From contig JAOUGF010000032.1 of NCBI GenBank assembly GCA_029857925.1, positions 1 to 11,253 of the forward strand: a stretch of DNA of 11,253 bases, in the 5' to 3' direction. Position numbers and translations under genes: made by a program. Shown in pieces: positions 5,807-11,253 of this stretch. Every line of letters starts with the position of its first letter. Position 1 is the stretch's first letter. A model generated the notes under the pieces. It was not told where the DNA came from. It was given only the letters and a program-made list of their open reading frames with translations, and searched no databases. Source of the DNA: Gammaproteobacteria bacterium (GTDB taxonomy: Bacteria > Pseudomonadota > Gammaproteobacteria > S012-40).

Positions 5807-8371
5807 TTATGATTGACCTTGGACTTGGTTCCAGTAGCGCTGGGCTGTCTGGCGACTTTGTTCATAGTCTTTGTTCCCTTCCAAACTCTTAGGAAAGAAA
5901 TCAAAGTATTCGCGCCAGGCCAAGTCAGCGTCATGCAATAACTGCTTGCGTTTCGTCACCATATACAATTTGTAATAAGACAGCGCATAGTAATAATAGG
6001 TGTCGTGCATTGCCACGTCATAACTTTCTGGCGGGAAGAAACGGGAATTCTCCCTCGCCTTTTTAATAGATTGAATCGCTTTTCCTAGATATTTAGCAGC
6101 GCCTTCCGGGTCATTATGGATTACCCTTTCCGCTTTCTCATAGTATGCACGCCCCATGTTGGTGTACATAACTGAGAACTGCTTCAGTACCAACTCTCTA
6201 ACTTCAGGTATCGCAGCTACTGTCTCGAATTCAGACAATGCCGCATCCGGATTTTCTTTCTCATCCAAATACAATTGCGCTAGACGATTATGCGCCAATG
6301 CAAAATCAGGATGATCTTTTGTCGCACTCTTGTATGCGGCAATCGCCTCGTCAATTTTATTGGCAGACTCCGCGCGATCACCTATTTTCAGAAAATCCTT
6401 GTATATAGAAATCTTATTTTCGCCCGTATAATTAACATCTTTTTTATCAAAGGCGATCACTTGCTCCCAGTCTCTATAGTCCTGTCCATAAGCGAGGGTC
6501 AGTGTATGGAAACCCACTAGTACATTTATGCCTTTTAATTCCGGTGTCTTGCCAACTTCTGCACCATCCAAGAAAATCTTCGCGCCAGAAGGTTCGGTTT
6601 CAACTTTTAGCAAAGAGGAATATGAATTCAAAGCAAACTCTTTGTTTTCACCTTTCTTTTCCGCCTTCAATGTTTGAGAAAGTTGCTCATAACCCGATTT
6701 GTAAAGGGTTAAATCGTATTTTTTTCCAATTTTAACAACCATTTTTAGTTGGCCTTCTTTATTTGTCGAGCCTAGCCACTTTTTGTCTACATACACATTA
6801 ACGCCTCGTACTGGAGCGACATCGCCACCAACGCCGCCTTTTACGATCATCATGATTTCGTCGCCGTCGATACCCGCGCCGTATTGGCGGGTTACACGAG
6901 CACCTATTAGTGACTCACTGTTTTCCTTGATGTTATTAAGTTCTACGTTGGAGTGATCACGCGATGTACTTTTAACTTTTACACTTCCAATATCTTTGTA
7001 GGAAGTAAGTTTTCCGTCTTTCCCAAATTGCGGTAACGCGACTGTGAGGTCAGCATCGCGCTCCATATCAAAGGGTTTTGTACCAAGGTTGACTACCAAT
7101 CGTTCGTCATCTTTTCCTGTGATTCGTCCTTCGAACGGAAATTTCTCTATCATGTCGGAAGTGATTTCATTCGCCGCTCGATCTACTTTTTTCGCGCTGC
7201 TGGCATCCGCTAGATGACTGGATACCAGTCTTCCATCAAGGTCGTATACCTTTGCTTCCAATAGGATACCTTCATCCTTGGTCTTTGAAACACTGCCTAC
7301 CAGCAAGTAGTCTATTTGTTGTTGAACAGCGGATTTTCTCCATCCTTTACTGACAATTTTATCCAAAGTCAATTTCGAGGATTTCATCGCCGCCTGCACC
7401 ATATCATCTGCGATAATACTGAATGCTTCCTGTTTTTGAAGGTGTGTTATTAGTTCCTTTTGAGCATTGTCAACCAAAGCTCCGATGTCTTCGCCTGCGG
7501 TATTCGCCATAAAGCGAAGTATGCCGATCTTAGGTAGAACCGCGCGTAATGGGTAAAGGTGTGAAATGAGTTGCTTGTTACCACTAAGTGTGACTTCGCT
7601 GACCGGATTCGGTGAGACGTAACCCTGCATAGAGATTTCCACTTTAAACTTCTTTCCCGGGGCGCCATCATAGGTGTAACGGTACTCACCGTCTTTATTG
7701 GTTGTACCCGCCTTGTTTCCGTTGATCGTGACGACGACGTCTTTTAGCGGGACAGAGGTGTCTAGTTGTTCGGTAAATGTGCTCACCTTAAGTGTTAACA
7801 CCTTGTTTAACGCTACATCCAACGTTTTTCCAGGTTCCGGTTTTGTAGTCAGCTTCCAAATAGAATACCCGTCTTTAGTTACCGATAGGGTGACTTGTTT
7901 CGTGCTGTTCTCGTCGTATTGGTAAATATATTCTCCCTTGTCATTGGTATTTCCTACCACGACACCGTTGACACTGAGCGACGCTTTGTTTAGTGCTTTT
8001 CCTTCTGACTTTGTGGTGACCGTCATAAACGGCGATCCCTCAAGTTTTACATTGAACAGATATTTTTGTTCTTTGTTTTCTTCAGAAACCACAAAGCTTT
8101 TTTCCCATGGTTGTACAAAAAAACCCTTTACTTCTTTTTTTACAATGACGGCTACTTTGCTGTTGCGTAAACGTTGAATTTTCGCAATAACATGGCCTTG
8201 CGCATCGGTCTTTCCGACTTCCTGCCCATCCGCCAATACGATGGCGTCAGACAGTGGTTTATCCTTCATGTTTGCTGTTACATCTATAGAAACCTCAACC
8301 GGCTTGTCTGCGCAAGCAGCGAGGATGACACTTAATATGGTCACTGCCAAAAGCTTATGAAAACGATACAT
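5807..8371 (-). CDS. Large multidomain lipoprotein: Ig-like repeats, CsgG/LpoB-like domain, PEGA domain, TPR region
   Basis: An 854-residue envelope lipoprotein. The ATG at 8371 is chosen because a near-perfect ribosome site (AGGAGG) lies 5 bases ahead; an upstream in-frame TTG at 8389 lies before that site. The signal ends in a lipobox, LAAC, with lipidated Cys20. Position +2 is Ala, so Lol sorting should send it to the outer membrane. Domains in order: three Ig-like, carboxypeptidase-regulatory-like repeats (about 25-110, 113-188, 191-275) sharing a G.T...G.Y pattern such as VGNTNDKGEY and AGTTNKDGEY; a CsgG/LpoB-like domain (about 279-412) with LPKIGILRF and DYLLVGSV; a beta-rich segment (413-497); a fourth Ig-like repeat (about 520-582); a PEGA domain (about 585-645, VETEPSGAKIFLDGAEVGKTP); and a TPR/helical region (about 660-850, DEAIAAYKSATKDHPDFALAHNRLA-like). 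It stands between the small lipoprotein (28-base gap) and the propeller gene (17-base gap to its ATG). The family name is not known to me. Domain calls come from motif reading. Confidence 0.88.
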   Translation of the reverse strand: MYRFHKLLAVTILSVILAACADKPVEVSIDVTANMKDKPLSDAIVLADGQEVGKTDAQGHVIAKIQRLRNSKVAVIVKKEVKGFFVQPWEKSFVVSEENKEQKYLFNVKLEGSPFMTVTTKSEGKALNKASLSVNGVVVGNTNDKGEYIYQYDENSTKQVTLSVTKDGYSIWKLTTKPEPGKTLDVALNKVLTLKVSTFTEQLDTSVPLKDVVVTINGNKAGTTNKDGEYRYTYDGAPGKKFKVEISMQGYVSPNPVSEVTLSGNKQLISHLYPLRAVLPKIGILRFMANTAGEDIGALVDNAQKELITHLQKQEAFSIIADDMVQAAMKSSKLTLDKIVSKGWRKSAVQQQIDYLLVGSVSKTKDEGILLEAKVYDLDGRLVSSHLADASSAKKVDRAANEITSDMIEKFPFEGRITGKDDERLVVNLGTKPFDMERDADLTVALPQFGKDGKLTSYKDIGSVKVKSTSRDHSNVELNNIKENSESLIGARVTRQYGAGIDGDEIMMIVKGGVGGDVAPVRGVNVYVDKKWLGSTNKEGQLKMVVKIGKKYDLTLYKSGYEQLSQTLKAEKKGENKEFALNSYSSLLKVETEPSGAKIFLDGAEVGKTPELKGINVLVGFHTLTLAYGQDYRDWEQVIAFDKKDVNYTGENKISIYKDFLKIGDRAESANKIDEAIAAYKSATKDHPDFALAHNRLAQLYLDEKENPDAALSEFETVAAIPEVRELVLKQFSVMYTNMGRAYYEKAERVIHNDPEGAAKYLGKAIQSIKKARENSRFFPPESYDVAMHDTYYYYALSYYKLYMVTKRKQLLHDADLAWREYFDFFPKSLEGNKDYEQSRQTAQRYWNQVQGQS

Positions 8372-8376
8372 ATTTT

Positions 8377-8382
8377 CCTCCT
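8377..8382 (-). promoter_or_regulatory. Ribosome binding site that fixes the large lipoprotein start
   Basis: Minus-strand AGGAGG ends 5 bases before the ATG at 8371. An upstream TTG start at 8389 would place this site inside the coding region, so the ATG is the likely start. Confidence 0.85.
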
Positions 8383-8399
8383 GTCCCAAATTTAATCAA

Positions 8400-8849
8400 T
8401 TACATCATCGGTGCTTGAATGTTCACTTCACCGGGATTAATAATCTTGTCTTCATCTGAATTAGAGCCCTTGATTGAGCGCGATTTACCTTCTGGAATCT
8501 TTTTTAGATGAATTTCGACTGTCCGCGATGAAAATCTACCCACTTCAACAGTTTGCGTTGCGGTTTGATAGCCGATTCTAGATACCTCTATCTTGTAGGT
8601 TCCGGGTACTATCTTGTCTTTTTCTGATATAAATTGCCCTATTTCATCTGTTTTTACGGAATGCGACGCATTTTCCAGCGCGGCGGTTGTATTTATCATG
8701 TTTATCACCACGTCTTTAGGTTTTTCTCGCGTAACTGGTTGATTATTCATATCCACCAACTTGACCATGCCTCCAATTTTAGGTGAGCATCCAGAGGCAG
8801 TAATGATTACTAAGCTTAAAAGCAGGTAAAGACCCAGTGTGTTACGCAT
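8400..8849 (-). CDS. Small lipoprotein with carboxypeptidase-regulatory-like (Ig-like) domain
   Basis: First gene of the likely operon, 149 residues from the ATG at 8849, which has GGAGAA 5 bases upstream. A longer in-frame reading from 8906 adds 19 residues with no sign of a signal peptide and is rejected. The signal (LGLYLLLSLVIITASGC) ends in a lipobox, ASGC, with Cys21 to be lipidated. Ser at +2 predicts the outer membrane. The mature part (about 24-125) reads like one carboxypeptidase-regulatory-like beta-sandwich: GGMVKLVDMNNQPV, then DEIGQF, then GTYKIEVSRIGYQTATQTVEVG, ending in HLKKIPEG. The same fold pattern repeats in the large lipoprotein encoded 28 bases downstream, so the two may interact or share ancestry. 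A hydrophilic tail with SNSDEDK follows. Its exact function is unknown; adaptor or structural roles are inferred. Confidence 0.85.
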   Translation of the reverse strand: MRNTLGLYLLLSLVIITASGCSPKIGGMVKLVDMNNQPVTREKPKDVVINMINTTAALENASHSVKTDEIGQFISEKDKIVPGTYKIEVSRIGYQTATQTVEVGRFSSRTVEIHLKKIPEGKSRSIKGSNSDEDKIINPGEVNIQAPMM

Positions 8850-8854
8850 TGAAG

Positions 8855-8860
8855 TTCTCC
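8855..8860 (-). promoter_or_regulatory. Ribosome binding site of the small lipoprotein gene
   Basis: Minus-strand GGAGAA, 5 bases ahead of the ATG at 8849. It decides between that ATG and the longer reading from 8906. Confidence 0.7.
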
Positions 8861-9006
8861 ATAAATCCCAGTAGAAGGTGGCCACCCGATTAATTCGTGA
8901 ACCCATTTATCGTTCCGACTTGCACAATTCTTAATCGCCAAAAGTCTCATTTTGTGAATTATTTTGTCTTGTACCGAATTTTGGTGTGCATTTCGGCGCA
9001 GAAAGG

Positions 9007-9037
9007 CCTATCTCTTATTTTTTACAGAAGAGACAGG
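9007..9037 (-). other. Imperfect hairpin in the operon leader / transporter 3' region
   Basis: Arms CCTATCTCTT and AAGAGACAGG (plus-strand reading) can pair over 10 positions with one A-C mismatch, around an 11-base AT-rich loop. On the minus strand it is followed by CCTTTCT, only mildly T-rich. It lies 195 bases downstream of the EamA-type gene stop and about 160 bases before the operon's first start codon. It could be a weak terminator, a leader structure or chance. Confidence 0.35.
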
Positions 9038-9078
9038 ACGGAATTGTTGTGCAGTTCGCAGACCAAGTTCAGTTGGGG

Positions 9079-9092
9079 TTGTAAAATTACAA
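9079..9092. repeat. Short perfect palindrome, possible operator
   Basis: TTGTAA-AA-TTACAA is a perfect 6-base inverted repeat with a 2-base centre, in the intergenic region upstream of the envelope operon. The geometry suits a dimeric helix-turn-helix regulator, but there is no second copy in view and no linked regulator gene. The role is speculative. Confidence 0.25.
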
Positions 9093-9232
9093 TTAACCAT
9101 GACCCAATTGCGTGTTAAGCGCGAGAAAAGGTCGAATTCCACTTAAATATTAACTAGATAGCTCGTGCAACGATACATTTAAATCTAGGGGCGAGTTTTT
9201 CAGCAACACCGTGTTTTTTGACTTCGCTACCG

Positions 9233-10114
9233 CTATTTGCCGTTTTTTTGGCTGGGTGCAGTTTGCCCGGCGTTGGTATTGAGCACGCCCGCGAGTATTA
9301 CCAAGGCTGCGCCGAGAAATGCGTATCCATCAGGGAGTTCGTCCCAAAGCAACCAGCCAAAGACACCCGCAAATACCACTGTCATATAAGTGAATGGCCC
9401 AGCTTTAGCGACGGTTGCAAGGCTATAGCCCTTTGTTAATGCATACTGACCTATCGTTGCAACAGTGCCGATAATAATTAATTTGGCCCACGTTAAACTC
9501 TCGAGTGGACTCCAATACCAAAACAACGGAATTGCGGAGATAACTGTTGCGATCAAACTAAAGAAAAATACGATGCGAATCGCTGGTTCAGTTGCCGACA
9601 TTTTGCGTATGCTTACCATTGCAATCGCCGCAAAAAATCCGGAGGCCAAAGCAACAACAGATGCTTTAGTAAATACTGTGACTCCGGGTTTTAATACGAG
9701 CATCACTCCGAGCAACCCTATTGCAATGAGTAGGACTGAATACCAGCTTGTACGTTCTTTAATCCACAAATAAGCGATGATAGGTGTAAATAGCGGTGCG
9801 GAGTAGCTTAGTAGCACTGCGTTGGCGATAGGCATATTCGTCAATGCGTAGAAATAACAATACATCGACGTGATTCCCGCCAATCCACGGAGTAAATGGT
9901 AGTTTAGCGCAGTCGTTGAAAAAGTTTTACGAATATTTTTAAGAAAAATAGGTGCTAAAATGATTAGACTAAAAAAATTACGAAAGAAAACGATTTGTTC
10001 TTCCGTCGCAAGTTCTGCCAGCGATTTTATCAGTACGCCCATTAACGAGAACGCGAGCGCCGATAACAAAATGTATAGACTACCTATATTCGTGTTTCGA
10101 TTTTGCTGATTCAT
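9233..10114 (-). CDS. EamA/DMT-superfamily transporter
   Basis: A 293-residue inner-membrane protein of the drug/metabolite transporter superfamily, the usual length for two fused EamA repeats. About ten hydrophobic helices are visible, starting with YILLSALAFSLMGVLIKSL (14-32). The first repeat ends with the family phrase SYSAPLFTPIIAYLWIKER (103-121); the second carries the related phrase VVFAGVFGWLLWDELPDG (246-263). An arginine follows the second helix (FFRNFF, 43-48), as in many members. The tail is short, polar and cytoplasmic (NAGQTAPSQKNGK). These carriers export or exchange small metabolites, such as amino acids, nucleosides or S-adenosylmethionine; the substrate here is unknown. The ribosome site is weak (GAAG about 13 bases ahead). 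It is divergent from mfd and 383 bases from the envelope operon, so probably a separate transcript. Confidence 0.93.
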   Translation of the reverse strand: MNQQNRNTNIGSLYILLSALAFSLMGVLIKSLAELATEEQIVFFRNFFSLIILAPIFLKNIRKTFSTTALNYHLLRGLAGITSMYCYFYALTNMPIANAVLLSYSAPLFTPIIAYLWIKERTSWYSVLLIAIGLLGVMLVLKPGVTVFTKASVVALASGFFAAIAMVSIRKMSATEPAIRIVFFFSLIATVISAIPLFWYWSPLESLTWAKLIIIGTVATIGQYALTKGYSLATVAKAGPFTYMTVVFAGVFGWLLWDELPDGYAFLGAALVILAGVLNTNAGQTAPSQKNGK

Positions 10115-10215
10115 AAACTCAATAGCTTCAAACGGCCAGATCTTACAGTTTGGCTAGCGGGGTGCGCTACATAAATGCTAATATACGACTTTGCGCCATC
10201 CTACCTGAACATTTA
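10115..10215. promoter_or_regulatory. Divergent intergenic region between EamA-type gene and mfd
   Basis: A 101-base stretch that must hold the leftward promoter and probably the rightward mfd promoter. On the plus strand TTTGGC (about 10149) and TAAATG (about 10172) are 17 bases apart, a poor but correctly spaced -35/-10 pair. TAATAT (about 10180) is another AT-rich word. No clear ribosome site precedes the mfd ATG. Confidence 0.4.
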
Positions 10216-11253
10216 ATGACTGAGCCAACCTTAGACGTAATGAATGATATCTTTGAGCCTGCGTTGCCCCATGAAACGGACTATATTTGCGGTAATCTGC
10301 ACGGATCGGCCAAAAGCCTTCTCCTTGCCAATCTAGCCCTTAAAAACAATGGCTTGATGGTGGTATTTACGCGGGATACCCCCGAGGCGTACCGCTTAGA
10401 AACTGAGTTACGTTTTTTTCTGGGCAAGGCTAACCGAGATTCTATACTCAATTTCCCGGACTGGGAAACCTTGCCTTATGATATTTTTTCTCCTTTTCAG
10501 GATATCGTCTCTCAACGCTTATTGACTTTATACCGATTGCCGAAACTTGAAAAAGGGATATTGCTGGTACCTGTTGCGACAGCGATGCAACGTATCGCAC
10601 CCGTACAATATGTTGATCATCATACGTTTGAACTGCACGTAGGGGATAACACCGATTTAGAGGCTTTGCGCCTGCGTTTGGAAAACGGAGGATATAGATA
10701 TGTTTCTCAGGTATTGGAACACGGCGATTTTACGGTGCGTGGCTCACTGTTAGATTTGTTTCCTATGGGCAGTGAGGTGCCTTACCGTATTGATCTCCTC
10801 GACAACGAAGTAGAATCAATTAGGATTTTTGATCCAGAAAGTCAGAGGACCACGGGTAAAGTAACGTATATACAACTATTACCCGCACATGAGTTTCCGT
10901 CAGATGACGACGCCATTGCGCGCTTTCGTCAGCGTTATCGTGAAGTCGTGGAAGGCGATCCACAACGCAGTGAAATCTATCGTGAAATCAGCCAAGGTCA
11001 TTTTCCACCTGGTATTGAATATTACCTGCCGCTATTTTTTGATAAGACGGCGACTCTGTTTGATTTCTTGCCAAATAAAACGCTAATGGTCATGATGGAC
11101 GGTTGCGATGCTGCGGCGACGGCTTATTGGGAGGATATACAACATCGTTATGAGCAATTGCGTCACAATATTGAACGCCCACTACTTGCTCCGGAAACTT
11201 TATTCGTCACCCCCGAATTGTTATCGACTACGCTACATAGATCTTCTCTAATA
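10216..11253 (+). CDS. mfd: Transcription-repair coupling factor Mfd, N-terminal 346 residues (runs off window)
   Basis: Mfd is the ATP-driven DNA translocase that removes RNA polymerase stalled at DNA lesions and recruits UvrA, starting transcription-coupled nucleotide excision repair. The visible 346 codons (of about 1150 in the family) cover the UvrB-homology module and the next domain, before the RNA-polymerase-interaction and RecG-like motor domains. Diagnostic stretches are FPDWETLPYDIFSP (80-93), SQRLLTLYRLP (99-109), GYRYVSQVLEHGDFTVRGSL (159-178), LDLFPMGSEVPYRID (179-193), IFDPESQRT (204-212), LLPAHEFP (221-228) and PPGIEYYLPLFF (264-275). They agree with the E. coli protein as remembered. 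The ATG at 10216 is the first in frame and gives an N-terminus of the expected length. No good Shine-Dalgarno is seen, and an ATG at 10240 is an alternative. The frame is open to the window end with no frameshift. Confidence 0.97.
   Translation, partial: MTEPTLDVMNDIFEPALPHETDYICGNLHGSAKSLLLANLALKNNGLMVVFTRDTPEAYRLETELRFFLGKANRDSILNFPDWETLPYDIFSPFQDIVSQRLLTLYRLPKLEKGILLVPVATAMQRIAPVQYVDHHTFELHVGDNTDLEALRLRLENGGYRYVSQVLEHGDFTVRGSLLDLFPMGSEVPYRIDLLDNEVESIRIFDPESQRTTGKVTYIQLLPAHEFPSDDDAIARFRQRYREVVEGDPQRSEIYREISQGHFPPGIEYYLPLFFDKTATLFDFLPNKTLMVMMDGCDAAATAYWEDIQHRYEQLRHNIERPLLAPETLFVTPELLSTTLHRSSLI

Larger units (their letters stand above)
8850..9232. other. Intergenic region upstream of the envelope operon
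   Basis: A 383-base stretch between the EamA-type gene and the small lipoprotein gene, both on the minus strand. It should hold the operon promoter and the end of the transporter transcript. I could not pick a promoter with confidence: AT-rich -10-like words occur (for example GATAAAT near 8910), but none has a well-spaced -35. Short open frames on both strands (such as plus 8897-9118) lack a ribosome site and familiar residues and are not called. The region contains one imperfect hairpin (9007-9037) and one short palindrome (9079-9092), listed separately. Confidence 0.6.

Noticed and set aside
7450..7689. Minus-strand 79-codon frame inside the large lipoprotein gene
   Set aside because: It is a different frame within a clearly coding region, with no ribosome site or motif.
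8372..8389. TTG start six codons upstream in the large lipoprotein
   Set aside because: It would translate through the AGGAGG ribosome site that sits perfectly before the ATG at 8371.
8850..8906. 19-codon N-terminal extension of the small lipoprotein (start at 8906)
   Set aside because: The extension lacks signal-peptide character and would bury the lipoprotein signal; the ATG at 8849 has its own ribosome site.
8897..9146. Two overlapping plus-strand open frames (60-73 codons) in the intergenic region
   Set aside because: No ribosome site, no recognisable motif, overlapping each other and partly the opposite-strand leader; they look like chance open frames.
9205..9219. AACAC-C-GTGTT followed by a T run near the EamA-type gene stop
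   Set aside because: The T run is on the plus strand, where no gene precedes it. In the orientation of the minus-strand gene it lacks a T tract, and the stem is only about 4 base pairs once a loop is allowed.
10889..11086. 65-codon plus-strand frame inside mfd
   Set aside because: It overlaps the well-supported Mfd reading frame in another frame.

Overview
The window looks like the chromosome of a gammaproteobacterium with mid-40s %GC (estimated by eye). The strongest taxonomic hint is the N-terminal third of Mfd at the right end. It keeps phrases remembered from the enterobacterial protein, such as FPDWETLPYD and LLDLFPMGSEVPYR. No genus can be named. The lipoproteins, Sec signals and a periplasmic (not lipid-anchored) solute-binding protein fit a Gram-negative envelope.

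The left four fifths (1-8849) is one tightly packed minus-strand gene set, probably a single operon. In transcription order it holds: (1) a small lipoprotein with a carboxypeptidase-regulatory-like fold (8849-8400); (2) an 854-residue lipoprotein combining repeated Ig-like domains, a CsgG/LpoB-like domain, a PEGA domain and a C-terminal TPR region (8371-5807); (3) an exported TolB-like beta-propeller (5789-4551); (4) an exported helical, TPR-like protein of unknown function (4554-3013); (5) an oligopeptide/dipeptide ABC transporter substrate-binding protein (2988-1390); (6) a DppB/OppB-type permease (1315-344); (7) the first 109 codons of a DppC/OppC-type permease (327-1), which runs off the window. 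The ATPase genes usual for this transporter class are not in view and may lie beyond base 1. Gaps are 28, 17, -4 (overlap), 24, 74 and 16 bases. The 74-base gap carries a 25-base hairpin palindrome just after the binding-protein gene.

The operon joins a classical peptide importer to four exported, protein-interaction-type proteins, two of them probably anchored in the outer membrane. I know of no described system with this composition. It is the best candidate here for an undescribed envelope machine. Its substrate and function cannot be read from the sequence.

To the right are an approximately 380-base non-coding stretch (8850-9232) that should contain the operon promoter, a minus-strand EamA/DMT-family transporter (10114-9233), a 101-base divergent intergenic region, and the start of plus-strand mfd (10216 to the window end). 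I saw no tRNA, rRNA, CRISPR array, insertion sequence or transposase. Several start codons are better placed at internal ATGs than at the longest possible start; this is noted per gene.
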